A stretch of 64,000 nucleotides of DNA, taken from the NCBI RefSeq assembly GCF_900200035.1, contig NZ_FZTC01000015.1:744001-808000 (forward strand), in the 5' to 3' direction. The position numbers were made by a program, and so were the translations under genes. Below, piece by piece: positions 48,021 through 59,475 of this stretch. The first letter of the stretch is position 1; each line of letters opens with the position of its first letter. The stretch comes from Klebsiella grimontii (GTDB taxonomy: Bacteria > Pseudomonadota > Gammaproteobacteria > Enterobacterales > Enterobacteriaceae). The notes under the pieces are model-generated. The model searched no databases, was not told the origin of the DNA, and worked only from the letters and a program-made list of their open reading frames with translations.

Positions 48021-48725
48021 ATGGACAGATATCCTCGTTCCGGGGCGATCGTACAGGGTCGCAGCGGACTTCAAACTTATATGGCGCAGGTGTACGGCTG
48101 GATGACGGTCGGGCTGCTGCTCACGGCGTTTATCGCGTGGTTTGCGGCCAATACCCCTGCGGTGATGATGTTCGTCTTTTCCAGCAAAATAACCTTTTTC
48201 GGCCTGATCATCGCCCAACTGGGGCTGGTATTCGTGCTCTCCGGCATGGTGCAGCGGCTGAGCGCAGGAATGGCGACCACCCTGTTTATGCTCTATTCGG
48301 CGCTCACCGGGCTCACGCTTTCCAGCATTTTCATCGTTTATACCTACTCGTCGATTGCCAGTACCTTCGTGGTGGCAGGCGGGATGTTTGGCGCGATGAG
48401 CCTTTACGGCTACACCACCAAACGCGATCTGAGCGGCTTCGGCAATATGCTGTTTATGGCGCTTATCGGTATCCTGCTGGCGTCGCTGGTTAACTTCTGG
48501 CTGAAGAGCGAAGCGCTGATGTGGGCGGTGACCTACATCGGGGTGATCGTATTCGTCGGCCTGACCGCCTATGACACCCAGAAGCTGAAAAACATCGGCG
48601 AGCAGATTGACGTTCGAGATGCGTCAACGCTGCGCAAATACTCGATTCTTGGGGCGCTGACGCTGTATCTGGACTTTATCAACCTGTTCCTGATGCTGCT
48701 GCGCATTTTCGGCAACCGTCGTTAA
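48021..48725 (+). CDS. ybhL: YbhL, Bax-inhibitor-1 family membrane protein
   Basis: The 234-aa integral membrane protein has seven hydrophobic segments and the TMBIM/Bax inhibitor-1 pattern, including VFVGLTAYDTQKLKNIGEQ (about residues 177-195) and a closing LGALTLYLDFINLFLMLLRIFG. Homologues such as YetJ are pH-sensitive calcium leak channels; E. coli YbhL has no proven role. AGGAG precedes the ATG at 48021. The E. coli neighbour ybhM is absent here. Confidence 0.92.
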   Translation: MDRYPRSGAIVQGRSGLQTYMAQVYGWMTVGLLLTAFIAWFAANTPAVMMFVFSSKITFFGLIIAQLGLVFVLSGMVQRLSAGMATTLFMLYSALTGLTLSSIFIVYTYSSIASTFVVAGGMFGAMSLYGYTTKRDLSGFGNMLFMALIGILLASLVNFWLKSEALMWAVTYIGVIVFVGLTAYDTQKLKNIGEQIDVRDASTLRKYSILGALTLYLDFINLFLMLLRIFGNRR

Positions 48726-48730
48726 CTTGT

Positions 48731-48765
48731 TCCCGGAGGCGATGCTGCGCATCTGTCCGGGCTAC
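48731..48765. repeat. REP-like palindrome downstream of ybhL
   Basis: TCCCGGAGGCGATGCTGCGC and the complementary ATCTGTCCGGGCTAC form a REP-like hairpin just after ybhL. Confidence 0.65.
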
Positions 48766-48880
48766 CGGATCTCAGATGGCGGTGAACCTGTAGCTCAGTC
48801 AGCGAAGCGCCAACGGGAAAGTTCATCAACGGAGAAGTGGATAAAATAGCGGCAGATATCCACGATATCGACCAAACCGC

Positions 48881-48915
48881 AGCCCCGGTCAGCATTCGCG
48901 ACCGGGGCTTTTTTT
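48881..48915. terminator. Terminator hairpin between ybhL and ybhN
   Basis: AGCCCCGGT / ACCGGGGCT with an 11-nt loop is followed by seven T residues on the plus strand. It touches the ybhN stop codon on the other strand. Confidence 0.85.
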
Positions 48916-49882
48916 ACTCTTCTCCCGCCAGCTTGCGCTGGTTTTTCTCCCGCAGATGCTTCGCCCGGCTCTCCAGAATTAAGTAGCCGATGGTCGCCAG
49001 CAGCAGCGGCAGGAAGTAGTACAGCGCGCGGTAGGCGAGCAGGGCGGCGATAATCGCGCCGCGCGAAATCTCTTCTCCGGAAAGCATGGCGATAAACACC
49101 GCCTCAAGCACGCCAATGCCTGCCGGAATATGCACGATAACCCCCGCAATGCTGCTCACCAGCAGTACCCCGAGCACGAGAAAATAGTCCACCTGAGGCC
49201 CCAACAGTAGCCAGATAATCGCCCCCATCGCCATCCAGTTCAGGCTGGAAACCGCCATCTGCAATATCGCGAAGCGCCAGGAAGGCAGAACCAGCCGCTG
49301 GCCTTTTATCGTCAGATGGCGCTTTTTAGCAAAGGCGCAGGCCCACAGGTAAAACGCGGAAATCAGCAGCAAAACGACGCCCAGAATTTGCAGCGACGGC
49401 TGGCTGATATACCAGCGCTCGGGAACCTTCACCATGCCGGAGCTAAAAATAATGCCGCCGAGCAGGATATACCCCAGCCAGTTGGTGGTAATGCTCAGGG
49501 AGAAGATACGGGTAATGGTCGCCCCGCTCAGCCCCAGACGCGAGTAGAGCCGATAGCGCATACCAATGCCGCCTACCCAGGTGCTGAGCGTCAGGTTAAA
49601 GGCGTAGCAGATAAACGACACCAGCATCACCTGGCGTTTAGCCAGCTTGTGGCCGCAGTAGGCGCGCCCCAGCAGATCGTAGCAGCCATAGATCAGGTAG
49701 CTGGCGATAACCAACCCGATGGCGCTGAGCAGCGCCGTACGGTTGTAATCGCGAATCACTTTCCACACGTCCTGCCAGTCAATTTTCTGGGCGTAGACCA
49801 CCAGCAGAACGACGACGGCGATAAAAAAGAGCACCGTCAGGATTTTTTTCGCCATCCGCCAGCGAGGGTGAGATTTCGCCAT
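48914..49882 (-). CDS. ybhN: YbhN, UPF0104/LPG-synthase-like membrane protein
   Basis: The 322-aa polytopic membrane protein has about eight hydrophobic segments. It carries the family motifs LSTWVGGIGMRYRLYSRLGLS and VIVHIPAGIGVLEAVF (about residues 247-262), shared with the flippase-like part of MprF. It lies last in a ybhP-clsB-ybhN operon, and its ATG shares one base with the clsB stop. A role with cardiolipin or phosphatidylglycerol metabolism is inferred from the neighbour and fold, not shown. Confidence 0.9.
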   Translation of the reverse strand: MAKSHPRWRMAKKILTVLFFIAVVVLLVVYAQKIDWQDVWKVIRDYNRTALLSAIGLVIASYLIYGCYDLLGRAYCGHKLAKRQVMLVSFICYAFNLTLSTWVGGIGMRYRLYSRLGLSGATITRIFSLSITTNWLGYILLGGIIFSSGMVKVPERWYISQPSLQILGVVLLLISAFYLWACAFAKKRHLTIKGQRLVLPSWRFAILQMAVSSLNWMAMGAIIWLLLGPQVDYFLVLGVLLVSSIAGVIVHIPAGIGVLEAVFIAMLSGEEISRGAIIAALLAYRALYYFLPLLLATIGYLILESRAKHLREKNQRKLAGEE

Positions 49883-51126
49883 CAGGATTTCACCTCCTGA
49901 TTTTCCGGGTCTACGCGATCCTGAGTTTCAATTTCTGGCTGTACCGGGGGCTGAACCCGCGACAGCAGCGGCGTATGGGCCGGTAGCCATCCGACCCAGG
50001 CAGGGAAGTGGCGCAGGAAGTGGAACGCCAGCACGCTAATGCCGAGCCGCCACCAGGTGCGTTTCGACAAAATGCGCTTATCGACCTCGCGGCAGTCGTT
50101 AAGGATTAAGCCATTGAGATTATCGCGCAGCGTCTGGTTAAATTCGCGGTCGTGAATCACCAGGTTGGCTTCCAGGTTCAGCGACAGGCTGAGCGGGTCG
50201 AGGTTGCTGGAACCGACGGTGGCCCAGTGGTCGTCCGCCAGCGCCACTTTGCCGTGCAGCGGACGGCGGCGGTATTCGAAAATCTGCACGCCGCCTTTCA
50301 CCAGATAGTGATAAAGCAGGCGCGCGCCAAATTTGACAATCGGAATATCCGGTTCGCCCTGCACGATAAGCTTGACGCGCACGCCGCGGCGGGCCGCGTT
50401 GCGCATGGCGTGCAGCAGGCGATAGCCGGGGAAAAAGTAGGCGTTGGCGATAATCACTTCCCGGCGGGCGGTGGTCAGCATTTTCAGATAGTGACGCTCA
50501 ATATCGTCGCGATGATCCTGATTATCCCGCCAGATAAACAGCGCCTGGGCCTCGCCGGGGCTGCGGTTGATTTCAGGCTTATGCCGACGCCGCTGCCACC
50601 AGCGGCGGGTCGCCTCATTGGTAGGCAGGTTTTCCAGTTCAAATTGCAGGATATCGAGCACCACCGGCCCTTCAACCTGCACGGCATAATCCTGTTTGGC
50701 TTCCGGGCCGTAATCGGTCATATGCTCGGCGGAGTAGTTAATTCCGCCGACGAAGGCGGTAACGTCGTCGATCACCACGATTTTACGATGCATGCGGCGA
50801 AACAAATTGGTGCGCATACCGAGCAGTCGCGGGCGCGGGTCGTAGTAGCGAAAAATTACGCCAGCCGACGTCAGCTCCCCCACAAAGCTTTCGCTTAAAT
50901 CCGGCGAGCCGTAGCCGTCCAGTAATACCTCGACGCGCACGCCGCGCTGGGCCGCTTTTAACAGAACGGCATGGAGCTGTTTGCCGACGTCATCTTCAAA
51001 CCAGATAAAGGATTCGAGGATCACCCGCTGCTGCGCGCGACCAATGGCGGCAAACAGCGCCGGATAATAGTTATCGCCATTTTCTAATAGCCGAATGCGG
51101 TTTCCTTCCTGCCAGCTGCATTTCAC
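49882..51126 (-). CDS. clsB: Cardiolipin synthase B
   Basis: ClsB (YbhO) makes cardiolipin from phosphatidylglycerol, and can act with phosphatidylethanolamine or alcohols. The 414-aa phospholipase D family protein has two HKD motifs: [16 protein letters not shown] (about residues 113-128) and [18 protein letters not shown] (about 292-309). No strong N-terminal membrane anchors precede the catalytic part, as in ClsB rather than ClsA. It overlaps ybhP by 4 bp and ybhN by 1 bp. Confidence 0.94.
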   Translation of the reverse strand: MKCSWQEGNRIRLLENGDNYYPALFAAIGRAQQRVILESFIWFEDDVGKQLHAVLLKAAQRGVRVEVLLDGYGSPDLSESFVGELTSAGVIFRYYDPRPRLLGMRTNLFRRMHRKIVVIDDVTAFVGGINYSAEHMTDYGPEAKQDYAVQVEGPVVLDILQFELENLPTNEATRRWWQRRRHKPEINRSPGEAQALFIWRDNQDHRDDIERHYLKMLTTARREVIIANAYFFPGYRLLHAMRNAARRGVRVKLIVQGEPDIPIVKFGARLLYHYLVKGGVQIFEYRRRPLHGKVALADDHWATVGSSNLDPLSLSLNLEANLVIHDREFNQTLRDNLNGLILNDCREVDKRILSKRTWWRLGISVLAFHFLRHFPAWVGWLPAHTPLLSRVQPPVQPEIETQDRVDPENQEVKS

Positions 51127-51872
51127 AGATGTATCTCCACGCTAAGCGGTGCATGATCGGACAAATGACGCCACTGTTTTAACGCCAGCGTTTTAGGCTG
51201 GCTGGCATGGGCGTTTTTTACGTAGATGCGGTCGAGGCGCAGCAGGGGGAAGCTGACCGGGAAAGTCCGCGCCGGACGCCCTCTGGCGCGGGTAAAAATC
51301 TCCTCCAGCCCGGCCTGGGCTTTAAGCTGCCGGTTAGCCTGCTGCCGCCAGTCGTTAAAATCACCGGCCACCACCACCGGTTCGCCCGCGGGTAAACCGT
51401 TCACCCACTCCGCCAGCATCGTCAGCTGGGCCTGGCGTTGATGAGCGCGCAGCCCCAGGTGCACGCAGAATAAATGGATAGCGATTCCGCTTTCCGGCGG
51501 CACGATGCGGCAGTAGAGCAGGCCGCGCTTTTCGCTGTTGCCCACCGAAACATCGAGATTTTGATAATGTTCAATGGGAAAACGAGAAAGCACCGCGTTG
51601 CCGTGATGTCCTTCCGGGTAAACGGCGTTGCGGCCGTAGGCGTAATCGCTCCACATGGTATCGGCGAGAAACTCATAGTGGGTGGTATCCGGCCAGTTTT
51701 CGATATGCAGCGGATGAATTTCGTGCGCCCCCATCACCTCCTGCAGGCAAACAATGTCGGCGCTGACGCTGCGCACCGCTTCGCGTAATTCGGGCAAAAT
51801 AAAGCGGCGATTGAACGCAGTAAAGCCTTTATGGGTGTTAATTGTCAGCACGTTTAACGAAAATCGCGGCAT
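51123..51872 (-). CDS. ybhP: YbhP, endonuclease/exonuclease/phosphatase family protein
   Basis: The 249-aa protein has the EEP fold motifs [12 protein letters not shown] (N-terminal Asn), [10 protein letters not shown] with the metal Glu (about residues 40-49), [10 protein letters not shown] and [10 protein letters not shown]. It resembles DNase I and sphingomyelinase relatives; no substrate is established. It is the first gene of the ybhP-clsB-ybhN operon and is divergent from ybhQ. Confidence 0.92.
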   Translation of the reverse strand: MPRFSLNVLTINTHKGFTAFNRRFILPELREAVRSVSADIVCLQEVMGAHEIHPLHIENWPDTTHYEFLADTMWSDYAYGRNAVYPEGHHGNAVLSRFPIEHYQNLDVSVGNSEKRGLLYCRIVPPESGIAIHLFCVHLGLRAHQRQAQLTMLAEWVNGLPAGEPVVVAGDFNDWRQQANRQLKAQAGLEEIFTRARGRPARTFPVSFPLLRLDRIYVKNAHASQPKTLALKQWRHLSDHAPLSVEIHL

Positions 51873-52015
51873 TTGTTCGTCCTTATTTCTCTGGGCAATG
51901 TCACTTTCCTGTAGGAAATAGTGTAGTAGAGGTCACAAAAAGATGCGGTGATACGGAATTTTCCGTAAAGTGCGGTACTCTGAGTAGCAGAGAAAAATCC
52001 TTCAGGAGAGAAGCC

Positions 52016-52426
52016 ATGAAGTGGCAACAACGTGTACGCGTCGCAACGGGTCTTAGTTGCTGGCAGATTATGTTGCATCTACTGGTCGTGGCAGTACTGG
52101 TGATGGGTTGGATGAGCGGCGCGCTGGTGCGCGTCGGATTAGGTTTGTGCGTGCTGTACGGCGTCACGTTAGTGTCGATGCTGTTTTTGCAGCGCCATCA
52201 CGATGAGCGCTGGCGCGACGTCGGTGATTTCCTTGAGGAACTCACCACCACCTGGTACTTCGGCACCGCGGTGATCGTGCTGTGGCTGCTGTCGCGCGTA
52301 CTGCACAATAACCTGCTGCTGGCCCTCGCCGGGCTGGCGATACTGGCCGGTCCGGCGGTGGTATCACTGCTGGCGAAAGATAAAAAACTACGCGATCTTT
52401 CTTCGGAACATCGCATACGCCGCTGA
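52016..52426 (+). CDS. ybhQ: YbhQ, small inner-membrane protein
   Basis: The 136-aa protein has about four hydrophobic segments ([62 protein letters not shown]) and a basic C-terminus ending EHRIRR. It matches E. coli YbhQ in length and position; function unknown. ATG 52016 has AGGAGAG upstream, whereas the open frame begins 58 codons earlier. Its 3' end overlaps the convergent ybhR by 39 bp. Confidence 0.9.
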   Translation: MKWQQRVRVATGLSCWQIMLHLLVVAVLVMGWMSGALVRVGLGLCVLYGVTLVSMLFLQRHHDERWRDVGDFLEELTTTWYFGTAVIVLWLLSRVLHNNLLLALAGLAILAGPAVVSLLAKDKKLRDLSSEHRIRR

Positions 52427-53494
52427 GCCGGTGGTGGCCGCTATGACCAGTAGCGGCCACAAACTCCCCCACACGATTGCCAGACTCGCATCCTTCAGAT
52501 AGATCTGCTTGGTGATATCGGTGAAATGACGAATCGGGTTTACCCACGTCAGGTTCTGTAGCCATACCGGCATATTCTCCACCGGCGAAACGTAGCCGGA
52601 GAGCAAAATCGCCGGCATCATAAAGACGAATACGCCGATAAACGCCTGCTGCTGCGTGGAGCACAGCGACGAAATCAACAGGCCGAATCCTACCAGCGAC
52701 AGGCCGTAAACGATCATCGTGAAGTAAAACAGCAGCAATGAGCCGGCAAACGGAATTTGATAGGCCCAGATGCCAATCCCCAGCACGATGGTTGCCTGCA
52801 GGGTGGCGACGATCAGCGCCGGGACCGCTTTACCGATAAAGATTTGCCAGGTTGCCAGCGGCGACACCAGCAGCTGGTCGAGCGTGCCCTGTTCGCGCTC
52901 GCGGGCAACGGAGAGCGAGGTGACGATCATGACGCCGATGGTGGTGATCATGGCGATCAGCGACGGCACCACGAACCATTTGTAATCGAGATTCGGGTTA
53001 TACCAGTTGCGCACCACCAGCTCGCTATTGTTCGGTTTGGCTTTACCTTCCAGCAGGTCCTGCTGATAGCTTTTGACGATCTGCTGGAGATAGTTCGCGG
53101 CAATTTGCGCGCTGTTAGAGTTGCGCCCGTCCAGCAAAAGCTGGAGCGGGGCGGTCTGGTTGGTGTCGAGGTTGCGCGAAAAATCCGCCGGGAAACGCAC
53201 GACCAACAGGGCTTTTTGTTCATCGATGGTGGGTCGTATTTCCTGCGGGCTTTTCAGTAGCAGAACGTGGGTGAAGGCTTTGGCGCGGGCGAAGCGCTGG
53301 GTCAGCTCCACGGCGTGCTTGCCGTTGTCTTCGTTATAGATGGCGATGGTGGCGTTCGTTACCTCCAGCGTGGCGGCAAAGGGGAACAGCAGTACCTGGA
53401 TCAGTACCGGCATAATCAAAATCGCCCGCGTCTGCGGTTCGCGCAACAGCGACTGCAGCTCTTTGCGGATTAACGTCCATAAGCGATGAAACAT
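52388..53494 (-). CDS. ybhR: YbhR, ABC-2 exporter permease
   Basis: The 368-aa membrane protein has an N-terminal helix ([21 protein letters not shown]), a large periplasmic domain and five C-terminal membrane segments. It carries the ABC-2 motif [35 protein letters not shown] (about residues 202-236). With YbhS, YbhF and YbhG it forms an exporter linked in E. coli to resistance against cefoperazone/chloramphenicol and to Na+(Li+)/H+ antiport. It is last in the cecR-ybhGFSR operon. Confidence 0.93.
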   Translation of the reverse strand: MFHRLWTLIRKELQSLLREPQTRAILIMPVLIQVLLFPFAATLEVTNATIAIYNEDNGKHAVELTQRFARAKAFTHVLLLKSPQEIRPTIDEQKALLVVRFPADFSRNLDTNQTAPLQLLLDGRNSNSAQIAANYLQQIVKSYQQDLLEGKAKPNNSELVVRNWYNPNLDYKWFVVPSLIAMITTIGVMIVTSLSVAREREQGTLDQLLVSPLATWQIFIGKAVPALIVATLQATIVLGIGIWAYQIPFAGSLLLFYFTMIVYGLSLVGFGLLISSLCSTQQQAFIGVFVFMMPAILLSGYVSPVENMPVWLQNLTWVNPIRHFTDITKQIYLKDASLAIVWGSLWPLLVIAATTGSAAYAMFRRKIA

Positions 53495-53515
53495 CGTATA
53501 TTCTCTCTTTGTGAT

Positions 53516-53598
53516 CCCCGGATTGCGCTGCGCTTATCCGGGCTACCTAATCTGGCAGAAACGGTAGCCCGGGTAAGGCGTTCACGCCGCGACCCGGG
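53516..53598. repeat. Pair of REP sequences (BIME) between ybhS and ybhR
   Basis: Opposed REP-like units at about 53516-53546 and 53563-53598 (core TATCCGGGCTACC and its inverse GGTAGCCCGGGTAAGGCG) lie within the operon, between ybhS and ybhR. Confidence 0.8.
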
Positions 53599-53615
53599 AA
53601 GCGGGCGCAGACAAA

Positions 53616-54749
53616 TTAATCCAGACGCCGTTTGGTTTTCAGCCACGTCAGGCCGATAAACATTACCGCCGAGGCGATTAAAAACATTACGTTCACCAGC
53701 AGCACCACCGGGATATTGCCCGCCAGAAACAGGCTTTGCAGGGTACTAACAAAATAGCGCGCCGGGATCACGTAGGTCACCGCGCGGATTATCGCCGGCA
53801 TGCTGTCGATCTGAAAAATAAACCCGGACAGCATAATTGACGGCAGAAACGCGGCGTTCAGCGCCACCTGCGCGGCGTTAAACTGGTTGCGGGTAATGGT
53901 GGAAATCAGCAGCCCCATTCCCAGGGTGCTCAACAAAAACAGGCTGGTGATAAAAAACAGAATCACCAGCGAACCGCGAAACGGCACGCCGAGAATAAAC
54001 ACCGCCACCAGCATACACAGCAGCATCGCCAGCATGCCGAGGAAATAGTAGGGGATCAGCTTGCACAGCAGCAGTTCGGCGCGGGTAATCTCGGTCGACA
54101 GCAGCGCCTCCATGGTGCCGCGCTCCCACTCGCGGGCCACCACCAGCGAGGTCAGGATCGCGCCGACCACCGTCATAATGATGGTAATCGCGCCGGGGAT
54201 AATAAAATGCTGGCTGATGGCGGCCGGGTTAAACCAGTAGCGCGTCTGCACGTCGATAAGCGGCTCGAAGGTTTCGCCGCGATCTTCCGCCCGCTGCTGC
54301 TGCCAGATTTGCCAGATGCCTTCGACGTAGCCCTGGGCGAAGTTAGCGGTATTCGGTTCGCTGCCGTCGGTGATGAGCTGGATCGGCGCATCGTCGCCGG
54401 GGCGGGCCATCTTGCGGTCGAAATCTACCGGAATGGTTACCAGCGCGCGAATGCGTCCCGCCTGCATCATCTGCACCAGTTGCTGGCGGTTATCGCTGAC
54501 GGTGGCGTCGATATAGGGGGAGCCGGTCATGGTATGGACAAAATCCAGCGCCTCTTCGCTTTGCTGCTCCAGCAGCACGCCCACCCGCAGCTTGCTGGAG
54601 TCGAGGTTAATCCCGTAGCCAAAGATAAATAGCAGCAGCAGGGGGATGACCACCGCAATCAGCCAGCTGCTGGGGTCGCGGACAATCTGCCGCGTCTCTT
54701 TCACGCACAGGGCGCGTACGCGCCGCCACGATAGCCATTTAGCGCTCAC
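53616..54749 (-). CDS. ybhS: YbhS, ABC-2 exporter permease
   Basis: The 377-aa permease starts at GTG 54749 ([19 protein letters not shown]), which gives exactly the E. coli YbhS length. The open frame extends 25 codons further but would lie inside ybhF. It has an N-terminal helix [15 protein letters not shown], a periplasmic domain, and the ABC-2 motif [35 protein letters not shown] followed by five helices. The start overlaps the ybhF stop by 11 bp. Confidence 0.92.
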   Translation of the reverse strand: MSAKWLSWRRVRALCVKETRQIVRDPSSWLIAVVIPLLLLFIFGYGINLDSSKLRVGVLLEQQSEEALDFVHTMTGSPYIDATVSDNRQQLVQMMQAGRIRALVTIPVDFDRKMARPGDDAPIQLITDGSEPNTANFAQGYVEGIWQIWQQQRAEDRGETFEPLIDVQTRYWFNPAAISQHFIIPGAITIIMTVVGAILTSLVVAREWERGTMEALLSTEITRAELLLCKLIPYYFLGMLAMLLCMLVAVFILGVPFRGSLVILFFITSLFLLSTLGMGLLISTITRNQFNAAQVALNAAFLPSIMLSGFIFQIDSMPAIIRAVTYVIPARYFVSTLQSLFLAGNIPVVLLVNVMFLIASAVMFIGLTWLKTKRRLD

Positions 54750-56478
54750 CGGCGTTCTCCTTGTCCCAATCGTGGATGAGGGTGATAAATGCCTGCTCCA
54801 TCGTCGGGTCAGGCTGTTTATCATCCGCTGCCAGCGCCTTCAAATCGTCCGGCGTGCCGCTGGCGATCAGCTTGCCGTGATAGACCAGGCCGATACGATC
54901 GCAATACTCCGCTTCATCCATAAAGTGGGTGGTGACCATCACCGTCACGCCTTTATCCACCATGCTGTTGATATGCAGCCAGAATTCACGGCGGGTGAGG
55001 GGATCGACCCCGGAAGTGGGTTCATCAAGAAACAGGATATCCGGCTCGTGCATTAGCGAGCAGGCCAGCGCCAGGCGCTGCTTATAGCCGAGCGGCAGAT
55101 CGTCGGCGGCCTGCCGGGCGATGCTTTTCAGGCCAAACGCCTCGCTCATGCTGGCGATTTTGTCGTTCTGCTCCCGCCCGCGCAGGCCGTACACGCCGGA
55201 GAAGAAGCGCAGGTTCTGCTCGACGGAAAGGTTGCCGTAGAGCGAGAACTTCTGCGCCATATAGCCCAGATGCTGACGCGCCTTGCCGGAGCTGACTTTC
55301 AGGTCCATGCCCAGCACCAGCGCTTTACCGGAGGTGGGGACCAGCAGGCCGCACATCATCTTAAAGGTAGTGGACTTGCCCGCGCCGTTAGGCCCGAGGA
55401 GGCCGAATATCTCCCCGCGCTTGACCTGGAAATCAACGTGGTCGGTGGCGGCAAAATCGCCGAATTTCTTGGTCAGGGTCTGCGCTTCAATCACCGTGTC
55501 CTCATGGGAGCCTTCCACGGTGTGGATAATGTTGCCCAGCGGCGATTCGGCGGTCCCGGCGCCGCCCAGCAGGTCGATAAAGGCGTCCTCGAAGCGCGGC
55601 GCGGTTTCGGCGACCTCGAGCGGCGGCATATCGGTAGCGTTCTGGACTTCACTGATGCTGGCCTCTTTTTTAAGGATCAGGCGTACCGATTTCCCCTGAA
55701 TCACGCCATCGCTCACCTGCGGCAGCTTCAGCGTCCGCTGGAGGAGGCGGCGATTATTCTCCTCGCCGCTGGAAATCAAAAAGCTGCGTCCGGCCATGGT
55801 CTGCGTCAGCTCTTTTGGCGCCCCCTGATAGAGCAGCTGGCCCTCGTTCATCAACAGCACGTCCCGGCACTGCTCGGCCTCATCAAGATAAGAGGTGCTC
55901 CAGAGGATCAGCATTCCGTCGCCCGCCAGTTCATGCACCATTTGCCACAGTTCGCGGCGCGAGATGGGGTCGACGCCGACGCCGGGTTCATCAAGCAGCA
56001 GGACTTTCGGTTCGCCGACCAGGGTGCAGGCCAGACCAAGTTTCTGCTTCATGCCGCCGGAAAGCTTGCCCGCCAGCCGGCTGGTAAAGGGGCCGAGGGA
56101 GGTAAATTCCAGCAGCCTGGCGAAGGTTTTTTCCCGCGCCTCGCCGGTCACGCTGCGCAGATCGGCGTAGAGCGTCAGGTTTTCCATCACCGTCAGATCT
56201 TCATACAGGCCGAATTTCTGCGGCATATAGCCGAGCACCGCGTGCAGGGCGCTATCGTCGGCAATCGGGTCGTAGCCGATGACCGTTGCGCTGCCTGCGT
56301 CGGGCTTCAGCAGCCCGGCGAGCATGCGCATCAGGGTGGTTTTTCCCGCGCCGTCAGGGCCCACCAGACCGGTTACATAGCCGGAGTGAATGGTGCAGTC
56401 CAGCGGCGCGACGGCCGGGCGGTCCATGCCGGCAAAGCGCCGGGTCAGGCCGCTCAGCGTAATGACGTCCTCGCTCAT
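54739..56478 (-). CDS. ybhF: YbhF, tandem-ATPase ABC exporter subunit
   Basis: The 579-aa protein has two ABC domains. Domain 1 has Walker [11 protein letters not shown] (about residues 36-45), [13 protein letters not shown] and [11 protein letters not shown]. Domain 2 has Walker [11 protein letters not shown] (about 360), a divergent signature [13 protein letters not shown] and [11 protein letters not shown]. It energises the YbhS/YbhR permease pair. It overlaps ybhG by 4 bp and ybhS by 11 bp. The slightly altered second signature is also seen in E. coli YbhF. Confidence 0.93.
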   Translation of the reverse strand: MSEDVITLSGLTRRFAGMDRPAVAPLDCTIHSGYVTGLVGPDGAGKTTLMRMLAGLLKPDAGSATVIGYDPIADDSALHAVLGYMPQKFGLYEDLTVMENLTLYADLRSVTGEAREKTFARLLEFTSLGPFTSRLAGKLSGGMKQKLGLACTLVGEPKVLLLDEPGVGVDPISRRELWQMVHELAGDGMLILWSTSYLDEAEQCRDVLLMNEGQLLYQGAPKELTQTMAGRSFLISSGEENNRRLLQRTLKLPQVSDGVIQGKSVRLILKKEASISEVQNATDMPPLEVAETAPRFEDAFIDLLGGAGTAESPLGNIIHTVEGSHEDTVIEAQTLTKKFGDFAATDHVDFQVKRGEIFGLLGPNGAGKSTTFKMMCGLLVPTSGKALVLGMDLKVSSGKARQHLGYMAQKFSLYGNLSVEQNLRFFSGVYGLRGREQNDKIASMSEAFGLKSIARQAADDLPLGYKQRLALACSLMHEPDILFLDEPTSGVDPLTRREFWLHINSMVDKGVTVMVTTHFMDEAEYCDRIGLVYHGKLIASGTPDDLKALAADDKQPDPTMEQAFITLIHDWDKENAGER

Positions 56479-57467
56479 TGGCCGTTTCCGTGACTGAAGG
56501 TGACGGTGACAGGCATCCCCTGGCGCAGCGCGTCGTCGGCATCGGTGACCACAATACGCAGGCGATAAACCAGATCGGTGCGCAGATCCGGCGTCTCCAC
56601 GGTTTTCGGCGTGAATTCAGCGGTAGGGGAAACGAAGCCGATTTTGCCGCGGTAGGGTTTATCCGGGCGACTATCGGTGTAAAGCAGCACTTCGCGACCC
56701 GGCTGGGCCTGGCCGAGGTTTTTTTCATCGATATAGGCGCGTACCCACACCGGATGGGTTAACGAGAGCGTCATCACCGTGCCGCCGGCGCTGAGCATGC
56801 TGCCCGGCTCGACGGCGCGAGTCATCAGCGTTCCGTCGGACGGCGAGGTCAACGTGGTATCGTGCAGATCGAGCTTCGCCTGCGCCAGCGCGGCCTGCGC
56901 CTGCTCAAGGCTGGCTTTGGCCTGGGCGATTTCCTGCGGACGATTTCCCGCGCGATACTGGCGCAGCTTATCCTGCGCGGACTTCAGCGTCGCCTGGGCC
57001 TGATCGCGCGAGGAGCGGGCGTTTTCCAGGTCGTTAGCGGAGATGGCGCTGCTTTTGCGCAGCCCCAGCTGGCGTTGGTAAAAGTTCTGCGCGTAGTCGT
57101 AAGCCGCCTGCGCCTGGTTGACCGCGGCGGCGGCCTGGGCAATCTCTTCCGAACGATACCCCGCCATCATCAGGTCGTACTGCGCCCGGGCGGTGGACAC
57201 GTTGGCCTGCGCCTGTTGGAGGGCGTTTTCGTACGGCGCGCGATCCAGCTCGCCCAGGGTCTGCCCGGCTTTAATCGCATCGCCCTCGTCGACGCTGAGC
57301 GACGCCAGCCGCCCGCCCACGCGGAAGCTGAGGTTGACGGTACGAATATCCACGTTGCCATATAGCGTGAGCGTTTTCTGCTGGCTGCTCTGGTACCACC
57401 ACCAGCCTCCGCCAAGGACAGCGACCAGCAGGAGAAGCAGCACAACGATGATGAGCGGTTTTTTCAT
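56475..57467 (-). CDS. ybhG: YbhG, HlyD-type membrane fusion protein
   Basis: The 330-aa periplasmic adaptor has an N-terminal signal anchor ([18 protein letters not shown]), a split biotinyl-lipoyl domain ([31 protein letters not shown]), a long alpha-helical coiled coil rich in Gln and Ala (about residues 80-200) and a beta-barrel part. It would link the YbhFSR pump to an outer-membrane channel such as TolC. It overlaps cecR and ybhF by 4 bp each. Confidence 0.92.
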   Translation of the reverse strand: MKKPLIIVVLLLLLVAVLGGGWWWYQSSQQKTLTLYGNVDIRTVNLSFRVGGRLASLSVDEGDAIKAGQTLGELDRAPYENALQQAQANVSTARAQYDLMMAGYRSEEIAQAAAAVNQAQAAYDYAQNFYQRQLGLRKSSAISANDLENARSSRDQAQATLKSAQDKLRQYRAGNRPQEIAQAKASLEQAQAALAQAKLDLHDTTLTSPSDGTLMTRAVEPGSMLSAGGTVMTLSLTHPVWVRAYIDEKNLGQAQPGREVLLYTDSRPDKPYRGKIGFVSPTAEFTPKTVETPDLRTDLVYRLRIVVTDADDALRQGMPVTVTFSHGNGQ

Positions 57468-58141
57468 GACTCCAGACTCCTTTGCGATAATCCTTCCAGA
57501 ACGAAATCAATATGGCAGGTGATAACCTCAATAATTTGTGCGGTTTTGTCCCGATCGAACTCGGCCCAGCCCGCGCGGCGCAGCACCGTTTCCCGCCCAA
57601 GGCGAAAAGCGAGCACTTCGCCCAGCAGCGCGTGGGTGTGAAGCACCATTTGCGTGCTGTCGGCGTTAAGGCCGGTATAGGCGGCGATTAAACGGGTCAG
57701 GTAGCAGTGTAGTGGAGCAATCACCTGATCGTGGATGAGCCGGTAGGCCGGCGTCGGCGACAACTGCTCGCGGGAGATGAATTTGCTCAAATTGACGGTG
57801 TCGTCCTGGGTCAGCAGCAGGATCATGTTCTGGCAGGCGCCAAGTATCAGGCTGCGCATCGCAGTTTTATCCGGCACAGGCTCAGTGAACAGCGCTTCCG
57901 CCGCCTGTGCGTGGGGGCGGAAATTGTGTTCGATAAAATCAGCGATCCACTGGGCGCAGGCGAGGTAGAGATCGTCTTTGGAACCAAAATAGTAGGTAAT
58001 GGCGGCGATATTTTGCCCGGCCTGAGCGGCGATATCGCGGGTCGTGGCGTGCAGGCCGTATTCGCCAAACTGGGCGATTGCGGCGGCGATAAGCTGGCTT
58101 TTCGCCTGCTCGCCCTTGCTGGTAATGGGAGTTGTCGTCAT
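57464..58141 (-). CDS. cecR: TetR-family regulator CecR
   Basis: CecR (YbiH) represses its own operon cecR-ybhGFSR and, in E. coli, the divergent rhlE. The 225-aa protein has the TetR HTH ([46 protein letters not shown]) and a C-terminal ligand domain with [20 protein letters not shown] 58141 is preferred over a TTG seven codons up, which lies inside the palindromic operator. The first gene after it upstream is a LysR regulator rather than rhlE. Confidence 0.92.
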   Translation of the reverse strand: MTTTPITSKGEQAKSQLIAAAIAQFGEYGLHATTRDIAAQAGQNIAAITYYFGSKDDLYLACAQWIADFIEHNFRPHAQAAEALFTEPVPDKTAMRSLILGACQNMILLLTQDDTVNLSKFISREQLSPTPAYRLIHDQVIAPLHCYLTRLIAAYTGLNADSTQMVLHTHALLGEVLAFRLGRETVLRRAGWAEFDRDKTAQIIEVITCHIDFVLEGLSQRSLES

Positions 58142-58152
58142 CGCGCTGGAAA

Positions 58153-58176
58153 AGTTAATCAATCGATTGATTAACT
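58153..58176. promoter_or_regulatory. Perfect 24-bp palindrome, predicted CecR operator
   Basis: The half-site AGTTAATCAATC repeats inverted without a gap, 11 bp before the cecR start codon. The position suits autorepression by the TetR-family CecR. Confidence 0.8.
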
Positions 58177-58212
58177 CTAGGCGCAGGTTTGCAGTTTGTC
58201 CACCGTTTGCTG

Positions 58213-59136
58213 CTAGATATGAAATCCTTCGTGGCTTAGCTCTTCGGCAACCCAGTTAAAGAAGATCTTCACTTTCTCTTTTTGCTCATTCGGGTGCGGT
58301 AAAACGAAGTGATGGGCATTCACCGGCATACTGACGTCGCGGCTAAAGACGGGTTCCAGGTGACGTTGACGAACGCTCTGCCCGGCCAGCAAATTACTCT
58401 CAAGAATAATCCCCATCCCCATGCGCGCGGCCTCGATACTCATATAGGAGCGGTCAAAATTAAAAATAAAGTTTTTATTCCAGCCGCGAACCTTATGCCA
58501 GGACAGCCAGTTGCTCCAGCCGATCAGCGTGCTATCGGAATGAATAAGATCGCAGGCCAACAAATCTTCAATGGACTGAACGTCGCGTCCGGCTAAATAA
58601 GTCGATGAGGTGAAGGGGAGCATGCGTTCGTTTTTTATGGTCTTGACCACCAGGGTCGGCCACTGTGAGAGCCCGTGGCGAATATCAATATCGATATTAT
58701 CGCGGGAGAACTGAATGCTTTCATAAGAACAGGTCAGGCTAATTTTAAGCTCCGGCCAGGCCTGGCGAAACTTATGAAGTCGGGGCATCAACCACAATAA
58801 GCCAAAGCTCGGCGCTGAATGAATCCGTAAATAATCCTGGTGGATATCATTAATCACCTGGTTAGTGGCCTGGCCAATAATATTTAAGGCTCCGGAAACT
58901 TCTTTAAGATATTTTTCACCAATGGTGGTTAAGACCATTCCTTTACTGCTGCGGGAAAATATCTTCTTTCCCAGATACTGTTCCAGGCTGGCTATCTGAT
59001 GACTGACTGCGGAAGCTGTAATATTGAGATTCTCCGCTGCCAGGTTCAGGCTGCCGGTATCGGCCACTTCAATAAATGCCTGAATATTGCGTAAGGATGG
59101 CATCGGCAAGCTTTTATTTGGCAGCGGCTGGTTCAT
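58213..59136 (-). CDS. LysR-family transcriptional regulator (GcvA-like)
   Basis: The 307-aa protein has an N-terminal LysR HTH ([48 protein letters not shown], about residues 15-62) and a periplasmic-binding-like effector domain. [12 protein letters not shown] recalls the GcvA group. It is transcribed away from the MFS-SDR-transketolase operon and is its likely regulator. It lies between cecR and rhlE, where E. coli has no gene. The inducer is unknown. Confidence 0.85.
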   Translation of the reverse strand: MNQPLPNKSLPMPSLRNIQAFIEVADTGSLNLAAENLNITASAVSHQIASLEQYLGKKIFSRSSKGMVLTTIGEKYLKEVSGALNIIGQATNQVINDIHQDYLRIHSAPSFGLLWLMPRLHKFRQAWPELKISLTCSYESIQFSRDNIDIDIRHGLSQWPTLVVKTIKNERMLPFTSSTYLAGRDVQSIEDLLACDLIHSDSTLIGWSNWLSWHKVRGWNKNFIFNFDRSYMSIEAARMGMGIILESNLLAGQSVRQRHLEPVFSRDVSMPVNAHHFVLPHPNEQKEKVKIFFNWVAEELSHEGFHI

Positions 59137-59475
59137 GATTTCCTCCGGTGAGTGGAATAATGCAGGGTGATTTGTTTACTCAAAAAACAGTACATCCAGC
59201 GGTTATCCCAGAAAATGAGGGTCAGGATAGCATAGCCGGGAAATAAGATATGGCGTAATCCGTGATGAACTTAACAGTTTTAAATATGAAGCCCTCGGAA
59301 AAATAATTGACAGGAATTTGAATGCAGTCACGAAGCAAATTTTTCTCACGCGTAATTGAGCTTTTTTGAATACCCTTTCTTTTTGGGATTGTTATATTGC
59401 AACCACAGGCCTGATAACAGGGCGCGATGCGGTAAGGTTCGCGACAAAAAGCATAAAAAATACAGAGGATACCCT
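59137..59475. promoter_or_regulatory. Divergent promoter region of the LysR gene and the MFS operon
   Basis: This 339-bp AT-rich gap must hold the promoters of both divergent units. TTGACA occurs at 59307-59312, but no good -10 stands at the right distance. I see no further gene and no clear LysR palindrome. Confidence 0.45.

Noticed and set aside
58142-58162. TTG start giving CecR seven more residues
   Set aside because: It would place the start codon inside the 24-bp palindrome; the ATG at 58141 fits the family.
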